Source: Acidobacteriota bacterium (lineage in GTDB: Bacteria > Acidobacteriota > Terriglobia > Terriglobales > SCQP01). Taken from it: a DNA stretch of 64,000 nucleotides. Of the stretch, positions 10,029 through 18,010 are shown one piece after another; within the stretch, counting starts at the first letter, position 1, and every line of letters starts with the position of its first letter. Position numbers and translations under genes: made by a program. The stretch covers positions 496,001 through 560,000 of the forward strand of contig SCQP01000001.1 in NCBI GenBank assembly GCA_004299485.1, written 5' to 3'. The notes beneath the pieces are model-generated. The model ran no database searches and was not told the origin of the DNA. It saw nothing but the letters and a program-made list of their open reading frames with translations.

Positions 10029-11195
10029 TTAGTTCTTCCTAGCAATTAGCACCGCGGGGCTGCGCAGGCTTTCGTTGCCTGCGGTATCGATGGAGGTGAC
10101 GGCGTAAGCGACTTGGGTAGCTTCCGAGGGGAATTCATCGTGGAAGACCGGAGTGGGCAGCGGGGACGGGTTGCGCTTTTGCCAGGCGCCCGTGGCGGAG
10201 ATACGGCGATAGACGTTGTACCCGGCGAGGTCATGCGCGGAGACGGCATTCCAGGAAAGATCGACCGTATCGCCCGCGGGTGAAAGCACCACCTGCAGGC
10301 CGGAAGGCGCGGGCGGCGGGAACAGATCGGCGGTGCGAATGAGCAGTTGGCGGGAATCGGCGCTTTCGACGACGGCGCGGCCGGCGCCGGCGGCGCTGCG
10401 CAGCCAGTAGGTGTAGTCCTGATTCCAGGTAATGGAGCCGTCGAGGAAGCGGGTCGCGGAGCCGCTGACACGGGCGATTGTCTGCGGCTGTGCGGAGCCT
10501 AGCTGACGATAAATGGTAATCGCTTCGGGTGCAGGTTGGGGCAATTGCCAGCTCAGGAGCACACCGTCGGCGGTGAGCTGGATCTGGGTCAGCCGCGGCG
10601 GCGGGGCAACCGGCGTCATGGCAACGACAATCGGATTCGACCAGCCGGCCCATTCGCCGCCGCTATTTTCTGCAGCCAGCGCCAGCGTGACGAGCGTGGC
10701 TTTGGCCGCAACCGCATTCAGCGCGAGGGTGTAACCCGTGACGGCGATCAGTTCCGGACACGAAGGCATGAGAGCGCCACCCGGGATCGAAAATCGACCG
10801 TGAGCGCCGGGTTGCGGCGGATGGCGTGCAGGCACTTGTGGCGGTGCAGGAACGCCCGCGCCCGGCAGAGGCGGTGAGGGTGGAAGAGGGACGACGCCGG
10901 TTTCAATGCCCGGCCAGACGCAAACCTGATAGCGGATAGCGCCAAATTTCGCCGCAACATAGGCTATCCCGTCGCTCGTGGTGGCAGGCGCGGTGAAACG
11001 GAGATGGATGTTTGAGCCCAAACGCGCCGCTTGAAAATCGCGGACCGGAGCGGGCAGGCCGGTAGTGGGGGCGCGCACCGCGCCCACCTGCGCGCATCCG
11101 GCCAGCAGCAGCAGCGCGCTGAACGCAATCAGGCGCGAACCGATCCACCGACCGACAGACCGACAGACCGATAGACCGACCGACCGACAGACCAT
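10029..11195 (-). CDS. Lipoprotein with fibronectin-III-like domains, translationally coupled to hslU
   Basis: Predicted outer-envelope lipoprotein of 388 residues. After an unusual N-terminus encoded by GGTCTGTC-type repeats comes a hydrophobic stretch and the lipobox LLAGC (Cys34). Three FN3-like segments follow, the last with PPAPSGLQV...DLSWNAVSAHDLAGYNVYR, a typical FN3 strand pattern. Its ATG shares one base with the hslU stop codon (TAATG), so it is probably translated by reinitiation. The start is uncertain because the first 20 codons are repeat-derived; a shorter start within the repeat is possible. Substrate or partner unknown. Confidence 0.75.
   Translation of the reverse strand: MVCRSVGLSVCRSVGRWIGSRLIAFSALLLLAGCAQVGAVRAPTTGLPAPVRDFQAARLGSNIHLRFTAPATTSDGIAYVAAKFGAIRYQVCVWPGIETGVVPLPPSPPLPGAGVPAPPQVPARHPPQPGAHGRFSIPGGALMPSCPELIAVTGYTLALNAVAAKATLVTLALAAENSGGEWAGWSNPIVVAMTPVAPPPRLTQIQLTADGVLLSWQLPQPAPEAITIYRQLGSAQPQTIARVSGSATRFLDGSITWNQDYTYWLRSAAGAGRAVVESADSRQLLIRTADLFPPPAPSGLQVVLSPAGDTVDLSWNAVSAHDLAGYNVYRRISATGAWQKRNPSPLPTPVFHDEFPSEATQVAYAVTSIDTAGNESLRSPAVLIARKN
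11150..11194. repeat. GACCGACA-type microsatellite tract
   Basis: The plus strand reads as an irregular tandem of GACCGACA and GACCGATA words, period 8 with some 4-base slips. On the minus strand it encodes the first residues (CRSVGLSVCRSVGR) of the lipoprotein gene. A shorter, similar tract lies at about 26880-26917. Confidence 0.8.
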
Positions 11196-12661
11196 TAGAG
11201 AATATAGCGCGACAGATCCTGGTCTTTGACGATGCTCTCGAGCTGAGTGTTGACGTAGGCGGCATCGATAACGATATTCTTGTTCTCGGTCTCGCCCCCG
11301 GCAAAGGAAATTTCGTCGAGCACACGCTCCATGATGGTGTGCAGGCGGCGGGCGCCAATGTTTTCCGTGGCTTCGTTGACGCGGGCGGAGAGGCTGGCGA
11401 TTTCGCGCAAGGCATCGTCGGTGAAACTGAGGTGAACGCCTTCGGTCTCCAGCAGCGCCGTGTACTGCTTGATCAGCGCGCTTTGCGGCTCTTTAAGGAT
11501 GCGGACAAAATCCTCCTGCGACAGTGAATCCAGCTCCACGCGGATGGGAAAGCGGCCCTGCAATTCCGGGATAAGGTCGCTGGGCTTGGAGACGTGGAAC
11601 GCGCCGGCGGCGATGAACAGGATGTGATCGGTGCGGATCATGCCATAGCGGGTGTTGACCGTAGTGCCTTCGACGATGGGCAGGATATCGCGCTGGACCC
11701 CTTCGCGGCTGACATCCGGGCCGTGGCCGCCTTCGCGGCCGGCGATCTTGTCGATTTCATCGAGGAAGATGATGCCGCCCTGCTCGGCGCGCTCGACGGC
11801 AAGACGGGTGACCTGGTCCATGTCCACCAGGCGCTGCTCCTCTTCCTGGCTGAGGTAATCCATGGCCTCGGAAACCTTCATCTTGCGTTTCTTGGTTTTC
11901 TGGCCAAACAGGTTGGGCAGGATGTCCTTGATGTTGATGTCCATTTCCTCGACGCCTTGATTGGTGATGAATTCAAAGCTGGGGAAATTGCGCTCGCGAA
12001 CCTCGATTTCGACCATCTTGTCGTCCAGCTTGCCCTCGCGCAACTGCTGACGGAGCTTTTCGCGGGTCTTGGGATTAGGCGGCACAGGCGGCCTGGCCTC
12101 GGCAGCCGGGGCGGAGGAATTGCTGACCAGGGTGAAACCCAGGGGATGGGTACGGTTGGCGCCGTTGTCGGAGGGCAGCTCGGCGGCGGGGGCTTCGGGC
12201 GTGGGCGGCAGCAGCAGATCGAGGAGGCGTTCTTCGGCGTTTTGCTCGGCTTTTTCGCCAACCTCTTCCAGTTTTTCCTCGCGCACCATGTCGATGGCGA
12301 TTTCGACCAGATCCCGGATCATGCTCTCGACATCGCGGCCGACATAGCCCACTTCGGTAAACTTCGAAGCTTCGACTTTAAGGAAGGCGGAATTAGCCAG
12401 CCGTGCCAGCCGGCGCGCGATCTCCGTTTTGCCGACTCCGGTGGGGCCAATCATGATGATGTTCTTGGGCATCACCTCTTCGGCCAACTCGGGCGCGAGC
12501 TTTTGCCGGCGCATGCGATTGCGCAAGGCAACCGCGACCGCGCGCTTGGCGGCGGGTTGACCGACGACATGTTTGTCGAGTTCGGCGACGATTTCGCGGG
12601 GCGTCAGCTCGTCCAGCGCCGGCGCTTCCTCTTCAGGAGCCTGCGGAAGGTAGAGGGCCAT
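11195..12661 (-). CDS. hslU: ATP-dependent protease ATPase subunit HslU
   Basis: AAA+ unfoldase that forms the HslUV (ClpYQ) protease with HslV. Walker A GPTGVGKT is at residues 72-79, Walker B ends in [10 protein letters not shown], and the sensor/arginine-finger region [12 protein letters not shown] follows. The C-terminus ends in YIL, near the ARYIL tail that docks into HslV. The protein is 488 residues, longer than usual (about 440-465), because the I-domain has a Pro/Ala-rich insert at roughly residues 153-198. It starts four bases after hslV, and its stop overlaps the lipoprotein start. Confidence 0.97.
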   Translation of the reverse strand: MALYLPQAPEEEAPALDELTPREIVAELDKHVVGQPAAKRAVAVALRNRMRRQKLAPELAEEVMPKNIIMIGPTGVGKTEIARRLARLANSAFLKVEASKFTEVGYVGRDVESMIRDLVEIAIDMVREEKLEEVGEKAEQNAEERLLDLLLPPTPEAPAAELPSDNGANRTHPLGFTLVSNSSAPAAEARPPVPPNPKTREKLRQQLREGKLDDKMVEIEVRERNFPSFEFITNQGVEEMDINIKDILPNLFGQKTKKRKMKVSEAMDYLSQEEEQRLVDMDQVTRLAVERAEQGGIIFLDEIDKIAGREGGHGPDVSREGVQRDILPIVEGTTVNTRYGMIRTDHILFIAAGAFHVSKPSDLIPELQGRFPIRVELDSLSQEDFVRILKEPQSALIKQYTALLETEGVHLSFTDDALREIASLSARVNEATENIGARRLHTIMERVLDEISFAGGETENKNIVIDAAYVNTQLESIVKDQDLSRYIL

Positions 12662-12665
12662 AATG

Positions 12666-13250
12666 CTATTTTGCTTGATGTTCGGGCTGGCCGTCGGGCT
12701 TGGTGCTGACCAGCTCCTCGAGGGTGAGCTCGCGGTTGGTGTAAATGCAAATGTCGGCGGCTATGCCGAGAGCCTGAGTGGCGATTTCACGGGCCGAAAG
12801 CTGGGTGTTGTTCAGCAAGGCGCGGGCGGCGGCCAGGGCATAGGGACCGCCGGACCCGATGGCGCAGACGCCGTCATCGGGCTCGATAACGTCGCCCTGA
12901 CCGCTCAGCAGGAAGGTGTCGCTGGGATCGGAAACGATCAGCATGGCCTCCAGGTGGCGCAAGGAACGATCGGTACGCCAGTCCTTGGCCAGCTCGACCG
13001 CCGAACGGCTGAGATTGCCGTGAAACTGCTCCAGCTTGGTCTCGAAGCGACCGAAAAGCGAAAAGGCGTCGGCGGTCGAGCCGGCAAAGCCGGCCAGAAC
13101 TTTTTCGTTGTAGAGGCGGCGGATTTTGCGGGCGTGATGCTTCATCACCCCTTCCCCCATGGTGACCTGGCCATCGCCCACCAGCACTACACTACCGCGG
13201 GTGCGAACGCTTAAGACTGTGGTGGAGCGGGTGCGGGGACGAGAGGCCAT
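12666..13250 (-). CDS. hslV: ATP-dependent protease peptidase subunit HslV
   Basis: Proteolytic dodecamer of HslUV with an N-terminal threonine nucleophile. The family core [21 protein letters not shown] begins at residue 10 here, so the encoded protein carries a nine-residue leader (MASRPRTRS) that would have to be removed to expose Thr10; forms with such a propeptide exist, but a later start is also possible. Other family blocks are [10 protein letters not shown] and [15 protein letters not shown]. Gene order hslV-hslU is standard. Confidence 0.96.
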   Translation of the reverse strand: MASRPRTRSTTVLSVRTRGSVVLVGDGQVTMGEGVMKHHARKIRRLYNEKVLAGFAGSTADAFSLFGRFETKLEQFHGNLSRSAVELAKDWRTDRSLRHLEAMLIVSDPSDTFLLSGQGDVIEPDDGVCAIGSGGPYALAAARALLNNTQLSAREIATQALGIAADICIYTNRELTLEELVSTKPDGQPEHQAK

Positions 13251-13343
13251 CGGAAGTTCAGTATAGCGCCCAGCTCCCGGGAAACTTCCGGCGGCTCGGG
13301 AACGTATTAGCGCATGACGGGTTCTATAGAAAATAGAAGGCCC

Positions 13344-13385
13344 TGCTTCGCCAAGGCTACGCAGGGCGCCCCAAGGGGGCGGAGG
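13344..13385 (+). other. Paired hairpins upstream of the 13391 small gene
   Basis: A stem GCCCTGC / GCAGGGC encloses CTTCGCCAAGGCTAC-like sequence and is followed by GCCCC-AA-GGGGGC. Both lie in the leader of the small gene, ending at its Shine-Dalgarno GCGGAGG. It does not match a riboswitch class I recognise and may simply be a REP-like palindrome. Confidence 0.4.
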
Positions 13386-13390
13386 CTGCC

Positions 13391-13618
13391 ATGACCATGC
13401 ATGTAGATCGCGATGAACTGGAGACGCTGCGCACCCACTTGCTGCAGATGGGGCCGGACTACTGCGGCGCGAGCGAAGTCATTCGCGCCTTCCTGGGCCT
13501 GCACGGCTACGGCATTTCCCCTGCCGCCGCCCACGATGCCGCCGTCGAATTTGGCCGCCAAGGCTGCTCTCTCGACTCCATTACGCGCGCCCTCGACAGC
13601 GCCGCGGCGGTCAACTAA
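13391..13618 (+). CDS. Small conserved-looking protein of unknown function, 75 aa
   Basis: A 75-residue mainly helical, acidic protein. The ATG at 13391 has GGCGGAGG eight bases upstream, and codon use is like the neighbours, so it is probably real. The sequence shows no transmembrane segment, signal peptide or metal site; two cysteines (in PDYCGAS and RQGCSLD) are isolated. A second ATG two codons in is possible. It is convergent with rpsU, with a strong hairpin between the two stops. No function assigned. Confidence 0.55.
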   Translation: MTMHVDRDELETLRTHLLQMGPDYCGASEVIRAFLGLHGYGISPAAAHDAAVEFGRQGCSLDSITRALDSAAAVN

Positions 13619-13621
13619 TGC

Positions 13622-13654
13622 AGACGCCCGCGCCAATCCACGGCGCGGGCGTCT
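13622..13654. terminator. Bidirectional hairpin between the 13391 gene and rpsU
   Basis: A perfect 13-bp stem (AGACGCCCGCGCC and its complement) closes a seven-base loop in the gap between two convergent genes. No T run follows on either side, so termination efficiency is uncertain. Confidence 0.55.
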
Positions 13655-13674
13655 ACCGACCACTGCTTGCTTTC

Positions 13675-13875
13675 CTATTCCGACCCTTCGCGGCGGGCCT
13701 TCTTGCGGTTGCGCTTGCGGGCGAGGGCTTGCTTGAGGCGCATTTTTCCCCCCGGCTTCAGGTAGAAGCTGTGGCGCTTGACGTCCTTGATGATGTCTTC
13801 CTGCTGCACCTTGCGCTTGAAACGGCGCAGGGCGTTTTCCAGCGATTCGCCTTCTTGTAGGCGGACTTCTGCCAA
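13675..13875 (-). CDS. rpsU: 30S ribosomal protein S21
   Basis: Small-subunit protein that helps mRNA engagement on the 30S platform. The core FKRKVQQEDIIKDVKRHSFY-type residues and the basic C-terminus (LARKRNRKKARRE) identify it. I choose the TTG at 13875: the strong Shine-Dalgarno AGGAGG lies eight bases upstream of it, while the alternative GTG at 13884 is part of that same AGGAGGTG and cannot be used. This gives MAEVRLQEGES, the usual S21 beginning, and 66 residues. A non-ATG start on a ribosomal protein gene is uncommon. Confidence 0.93.
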   Translation of the reverse strand: MAEVRLQEGESLENALRRFKRKVQQEDIIKDVKRHSFYLKPGGKMRLKQALARKRNRKKARREGSE

Positions 13876-13887
13876 TGCAATCACCTC

Positions 13888-14709
13888 CTAGTCCTTCTTA
13901 GTGTACCTTGCCTGCCAGCGCCGATACGCTTCCGAGCGCGACAAGCCCTGTTGCCGTGCCCAGGGTTTGAGCGTAGCCGGGTCGGCCGGGGGATCAGCAG
14001 CGACCGGCGCGGGCGTGGAGGCGGCGGCGCCCGCTATCAGGGTGAATTCGCCGCGCGGCGGGTGGGCGGTGAAGTGCGCGCGGGCGGCGGCCACGGAGCC
14101 GCGGAAAATCTCCTCGTGAATTTTCGTAAGCTCGCGCGCGATGACAAGCGGGCGGTCCGGGCCCCAGATTTCTTCCATGTCGCCCAGCGCAGCGAGGAGG
14201 CGATGCGGCGTCTCGAAAAACACCACCGGGCCGGTCCAGGCAACATATTTTCCCAGGCAATGGCGGCGGGCGGTCGCCCGGGCGGGCAAAAAACCGGGAA
14301 AGACGAGAGGCGAATCGGCCTCGGCGGCGAGGCCAGAGGCCATCAGCGCCGTGACCGGCGCCGAAGCGCCGGGAACGGGCACGACCCGCACCCCGGCCGC
14401 CGCGGCTTGCGCCACCAGCCGCGCGCCGGGATCGGACAGCAGCGGTGCGCCGGCATCGCTGATGAGGGCGATGGCTTCGCCGGCGGCGAGGCGGGCGAGA
14501 ATCGCGGCGGCGCGCTCGGCCTCGCGTTCCCGGTAGTAGCTGAGGAGGGGTTTGTGGATGCCGTAGTGCTCCAGCAGCGCGCGGCTGTGGCGGGTATCTT
14601 CGCAGGCGATGGCGTCAACCTCGCCCAGAATGCGGGCGGCGCGATAGGTCAGGTCTTCCAGATTGCCGATGGGCGTGGCGACAACGTACAACGTGCCGCC
14701 CCCCTTCAT
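13888..14709 (-). CDS. rsmI: 16S rRNA (cytidine-1402 2'-O)-methyltransferase
   Basis: SAM-dependent tetrapyrrole-methylase-fold enzyme that 2'-O-methylates C1402 in the ribosomal P site. Diagnostic residues: VATPIGNLEDLTYRA (about 9-23), CEDTRHSRALLEHYGI (about 36), LISDAGAPLLSDPG (about 82) and the VPGASAPVTALMASGL block. The C-terminal 60 residues are a variable helical tail. The gene overlaps the RNase H gene by four bases and is followed within 12 bases by the rpsU start region, so translation-linked genes cluster here. Confidence 0.95.
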   Translation of the reverse strand: MKGGGTLYVVATPIGNLEDLTYRAARILGEVDAIACEDTRHSRALLEHYGIHKPLLSYYREREAERAAAILARLAAGEAIALISDAGAPLLSDPGARLVAQAAAAGVRVVPVPGASAPVTALMASGLAAEADSPLVFPGFLPARATARRHCLGKYVAWTGPVVFFETPHRLLAALGDMEEIWGPDRPLVIARELTKIHEEIFRGSVAAARAHFTAHPPRGEFTLIAGAAASTPAPVAADPPADPATLKPWARQQGLSRSEAYRRWQARYTKKD

Positions 14710-15116
14710 TGCGCCTGATCCATGGCCAGGTTGGCGAGCCGGTCAGCTTCGCGATTTTTCTCGCGGTAGACGTGGGTCATGGCGAAGTCGGGAATCTGGC
14801 GCGCCAGGCTGCGGGCTTCCTCAAACAGCGGCTTCAGGTTGGGGCTTTTCACCGCGTAGCGGCCTTGCATCTGGCGCACCAGCAATTGCGAATCCGCGAG
14901 GATGCGGACGCGCGCCGCACTCTGCGCAACGGCGTAGCGAAGGGCGGCCAGCAGGCCACAGTACTCGGCGTAATTGTTGGTTTGCCGGCCCACGTAGGCG
15001 TGCAGCCGTTCCACGATCTGGCCTGCCTCATCACAGATGACGACGCCGTAACCGGCGGGACCGGGATTGCCGCGCGAACCTCCGTCGATGTGAATTTCGA
15101 GGGCGGAGGAGGCCAT
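14706..15116 (-). CDS. Ribonuclease HI family protein
   Basis: RNase H-fold hydrolase of 136 residues. Visible acidic catalytic positions: Asp in HIDGGSRGNPGPAGYG (about 11), Glu in NNYAEYCGLLAAL (about 51), Asp in ILADSQLLV (about 73) and a C-terminal Asp in NREADRLANLA (about 127). This is the short form lacking the basic protrusion of E. coli RnhA, so it may act on RNA/DNA hybrids less strongly or on other substrates. It overlaps rsmI by four bases and starts 12 bases after the zinc-ribbon gene. Confidence 0.9.
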   Translation of the reverse strand: MASSALEIHIDGGSRGNPGPAGYGVVICDEAGQIVERLHAYVGRQTNNYAEYCGLLAALRYAVAQSAARVRILADSQLLVRQMQGRYAVKSPNLKPLFEEARSLARQIPDFAMTHVYREKNREADRLANLAMDQAQ

Positions 15117-15128
15117 CGCGCCAGGGGC

Positions 15129-15848
15129 CTAGTTATGGACCACTTCGGCTTCGGTGTAGAGAATGCGGCCGCAGCTTTCGCAGACAAACAAGCGGTCGGG
15201 GTCAAGCGCCATTTCCTGCAGGAACTGGGGCCGCAGCCGGACGCGGCAGCCGCCGCACGCTTCGCCATCGACCACCGCCAGGGCGTGCTTGCGCATGCGC
15301 AGCACGCGGTCGAAGCGCTGCAGCCAGCGTTCCTCCGCCTGCGCGCGCAGAGCTTTGCGCTCGGCGTCAACGTGCTCGCGCTCGGTGTGGTGGGCAGCGG
15401 TCTGCGCTTCCGCGCCGGCGCGCTCGCGCGCCACCTCCTGCTCCTGCGTCTTGAGCTCGGCTTCGGCGGCCGCAGTGGCCTGCGCCAGGGCCTCCGCTTG
15501 TTCCATGATCTCGATCAGGTGCTCCTCGTGCTTGCCGATCTGAGATTCGGCAAAGGCGATTTCATCGAGCAGAGCCTTATATTCCTGATTGGTTTTTACT
15601 TCACTGGAGTGGCTGCGGACCTTGGTGATTTTGGCGCGCAAGTCTTCAACTTCGCCTTCGACCTGGCGGCGTTCACTCTGGCTGGTTTCTTGTGCGGCCT
15701 GGGCGCGATCCCGAGCCTGGCGGGCTCCGGTCAGTTTGGCGTCGATGGCGGCAATCCGTTTGGGCAGTGCTGCGATTTCGTTGTCCAACTCGCGCAGGCG
15801 CTGCTCCCGCTTTTCCACTTCCAGCAGGATCTCAAGATTCTTTTGCAT
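15129..15848 (-). CDS. Coiled-coil protein with C4 zinc ribbon (COG1579 type)
   Basis: A 239-residue cytoplasmic protein: residues 1-185 form a long antiparallel coiled coil rich in Glu, Arg and Ala, and the C-terminal 45 residues a zinc ribbon with the pairs CGGC and CESC. This is the layout of COG1579, usually annotated as a nucleic-acid-binding protein of unknown role, often next to genes for RNase H or NIF3-like proteins, as here. It leads the minus-strand operon that continues into the RNase H and rsmI genes. Confidence 0.88.
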   Translation of the reverse strand: MQKNLEILLEVEKREQRLRELDNEIAALPKRIAAIDAKLTGARQARDRAQAAQETSQSERRQVEGEVEDLRAKITKVRSHSSEVKTNQEYKALLDEIAFAESQIGKHEEHLIEIMEQAEALAQATAAAEAELKTQEQEVARERAGAEAQTAAHHTEREHVDAERKALRAQAEERWLQRFDRVLRMRKHALAVVDGEACGGCRVRLRPQFLQEMALDPDRLFVCESCGRILYTEAEVVHN

Positions 15849-15903
15849 TGGACGCTCTTAGAATACCACCTCACGCCCTGTTAGGATTAAACTTTCGCTG
15901 CCT

Positions 15904-16167
15904 ATGGAACGGATGCGCGACATTTTGCCTGCACTGCCGCAAAGCCGGGAGGTAATGCCGGCAGCGCTGGCGACGGCGCTGGCGTGGAAGCTGGCGGCTG
16001 GGCCGGAACTGGCGGACCGGGCGGAGGTGCGCGCGTGCCGGGCCGGGGTTTTGCTGCTGCACGCTGCCGATACTGCGACGCGCGCGCAAATCGAAGCGGT
16101 GACGCCGGAACTGCTGCGCGCCCTCAACCGCATCCTGCCCTGCCGGCAGATACAATTTGTCCCATGA
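15904..16167 (+). CDS. DciA/DUF721-like protein
   Basis: An 87-residue basic protein with the DUF721 pattern: ALAWKLAAGPELADRAEV near the start, a short beta segment GVLLLHAADTATRAQIEAV, and a final helix-strand [18 protein letters not shown]. DciA proteins of this family help load the replicative helicase DnaB in bacteria lacking DnaC. The form here is only the domain, without a long extension, so the DciA role is an inference. The TGA overlaps the gatC ATG (ATGA), giving a three-gene operon with gatC and gatA. Confidence 0.65.
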   Translation: MERMRDILPALPQSREVMPAALATALAWKLAAGPELADRAEVRACRAGVLLLHAADTATRAQIEAVTPELLRALNRILPCRQIQFVP

Positions 16168-16475
16168 ATCTCAATGTCAACGACATCGCCGCCCTCGCCT
16201 CCCTCGACCTCACGCCGCAGGAAAGCGAAGCCATGCAGAAGGATTTGGCCTCGATTCTGGACTATGTGGCGCAGCTCAGCCGCATCCCTACAGATGGGAT
16301 TGAGCCCATGGCCCACATCGGCGCCCGCCTGCAGCCCGTAGAATCTCAAAACCCGGAGTTGACCTTACGCGCGGATGCCGCGCGCCCGAGTTTCCCGCAA
16401 CCCGAGGCGCTGGCGAATGCGCCCGCACAAGCGGGCGGCATGTTCGAAGTCCCCAAAATCGTGGAGCGCGGCTAA
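16164..16475 (+). CDS. gatC: Asp/Glu-tRNA amidotransferase subunit C
   Basis: Small subunit that wraps between GatA and GatB of the tRNA-dependent amidotransferase. The sequence shows [21 protein letters not shown] and [21 protein letters not shown], the two conserved GatC helices, and ends with the usual [11 protein letters not shown]-like tail. Length 103 is normal. It is followed four bases later by gatA. gatB is not in the window. Confidence 0.95.
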   Translation: MNLNVNDIAALASLDLTPQESEAMQKDLASILDYVAQLSRIPTDGIEPMAHIGARLQPVESQNPELTLRADAARPSFPQPEALANAPAQAGGMFEVPKIVERG

Positions 16476-16479
16476 CCGC

Positions 16480-17913
16480 ATGACGCCTGTCGCCACCATC
16501 TCCTCGATCCGCACGGCGATTGCCGGGCGCCACACTTCCGCCACGGCGCTGGCACAAGCGGCGTGTGACGCCATCGCCACCCGCGACGGCGCGATCAATT
16601 CCTTCCTGACCGTCTGCCAGGAGCGGGCGCTGGCGCAGGCGGCCGCGATCGACCGCTTGGCCGAGCGCGGCGATCCGCTGCCGCCGCTGGCGGGCGTGCC
16701 GGTGGCGATCAAGGATGTGCTGTCAACGCGCGGCGTGCGCACGACCTGCGCCTCGCGCATTCTGGAAAACTACATCCCGCCCTACGATGCCACCTCCGTC
16801 GAGCGTCTGGAAGCGGCCGGGGCGGTGGTGATTGGCAAGACCAACTGCGATGAGTTTGCCATGGGGTCGAGCACGGAAAACTCGGCCTTCGGGCCGACGC
16901 GCAATCCGCGCGACCCGGAGCGCGTGCCCGGCGGCAGCAGCGGCGGCAGCGCGGCGGCAGTGGCAGCGGATTTGGCGGTCGCGGCGCTGGGCACCGACAC
17001 CGGCGGCAGCATCCGCCAGCCGGCCGCGTTTTGCGGCATCGTGGGCCTGCTGCCCACCTACGGGCGGGTATCACGCTATGGCTTGGCGGCGTTCGCCTCT
17101 TCGCTCGACCATGTGGGACCGCTGACGCACTCTGTACGCGACGCGGGCCTCGTGTTGTCGGCGATCGCGGGCCGCGACCCGCTCGACTCCACCAGCGCCG
17201 ATGTACCCGTGCCGGACTACGAGGCAACGCTGGAGGATTCCATCCGCGGCCTGCGCATCGGCGTACCCCGCGAAGCCTTCGCGCAGCAGGGCCTGGATGC
17301 GGAATGCGCCGCGCGCGTGCAGGAGGGGATCGAGAAGCTGCGCGGTGCCGGCTGCCAGATCGTAGAGGTGAGCCTGCCGAACGTCGCGGCGGCGATTGCG
17401 GTGTACTACGTGCTGGCAACGGCGGAGGCCAGCAGCAATCTGGCCCGCTATGATGGCATCCGCTACGGCGTGCGAGTGGCGGCAGGGAGCCTGAACGAGC
17501 AGTACCGGAAGACGCGTAATCACGGATTTGGCGCCGAAGTGAAGCGCCGCATCCTGCTGGGCACCTACGTCCTCAGCGCCGGCTACTACGACGCTTACTA
17601 CCGCAAGGCGCAGCAGGTACGCACGCTGATCGCCCAGGATTTCGAACGCGCCTTTGCGTCCTGCGACTTGCTCTGCACCCCGACGACGCCCACGCCCGCC
17701 TTCAAGATCGGTGAAAAGACCGCCAACCCGCTGGAGCTGTACCTGGCCGATATCTTCACCGTGCCCGCCGACCTCGCCGGCGTGCCGGCGATTTCGATTC
17801 CCTGCGGCCTCGCCCACGGCCTCCCCGCCGGCTTGCAGCTCATCGCCCCGGCCTTTGAAGAACCCCGCCTCCTGCGCGCCGCCCACCAACTGGAGCGCCT
17901 CCAGGCTCAGTGA
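16480..17913 (+). CDS. gatA: Asp/Glu-tRNA amidotransferase subunit A
   Basis: Glutaminase subunit of GatCAB; releases ammonia from glutamine for amidating mischarged Glu-tRNA(Gln) or Asp-tRNA(Asn). The amidase-signature triad is intact: Lys78 in VAIKDV, Ser153 in the GGSSGGS loop and nucleophile Ser177 in [10 protein letters not shown]. Length 477 is typical. ATG at 16480 is chosen because it follows gatC directly and gives the normal N-terminus; the frame is open further upstream within gatC. Its stop is followed 17 bases later by a 16-bp tandem repeat instead of an obvious terminator. Confidence 0.97.
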   Translation: MTPVATISSIRTAIAGRHTSATALAQAACDAIATRDGAINSFLTVCQERALAQAAAIDRLAERGDPLPPLAGVPVAIKDVLSTRGVRTTCASRILENYIPPYDATSVERLEAAGAVVIGKTNCDEFAMGSSTENSAFGPTRNPRDPERVPGGSSGGSAAAVAADLAVAALGTDTGGSIRQPAAFCGIVGLLPTYGRVSRYGLAAFASSLDHVGPLTHSVRDAGLVLSAIAGRDPLDSTSADVPVPDYEATLEDSIRGLRIGVPREAFAQQGLDAECAARVQEGIEKLRGAGCQIVEVSLPNVAAAIAVYYVLATAEASSNLARYDGIRYGVRVAAGSLNEQYRKTRNHGFGAEVKRRILLGTYVLSAGYYDAYYRKAQQVRTLIAQDFERAFASCDLLCTPTTPTPAFKIGEKTANPLELYLADIFTVPADLAGVPAISIPCGLAHGLPAGLQLIAPAFEEPRLLRAAHQLERLQAQ

Positions 17914-17930
17914 GCCCCAACGGTCCGCGT

Positions 17931-18010
17931 ACTGAAATACTGATTTACTGAAATACTGATCTACTGAAATACTGATCTACTGAAATACTGATTTACTGAA
18001 ATACGGATCA
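17931..18010. repeat. 16-bp tandem repeat, five copies (ACTGAAATACTGATCT family)
   Basis: Five consecutive units of ACTGAAATACTGAT[TC]T; the last is degenerate (ACTGAAATACGGATCA). Each unit has two TGA triplets and the period is not a multiple of three, so the array stops translation in all plus frames. It fills the gap between convergent genes, and its last three bases are the stop codon of the minus-strand gene. The same unit with similar 5' flank (CCCCA-CGG-C-CG) recurs twice at 23300-23331. Confidence 0.95.
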
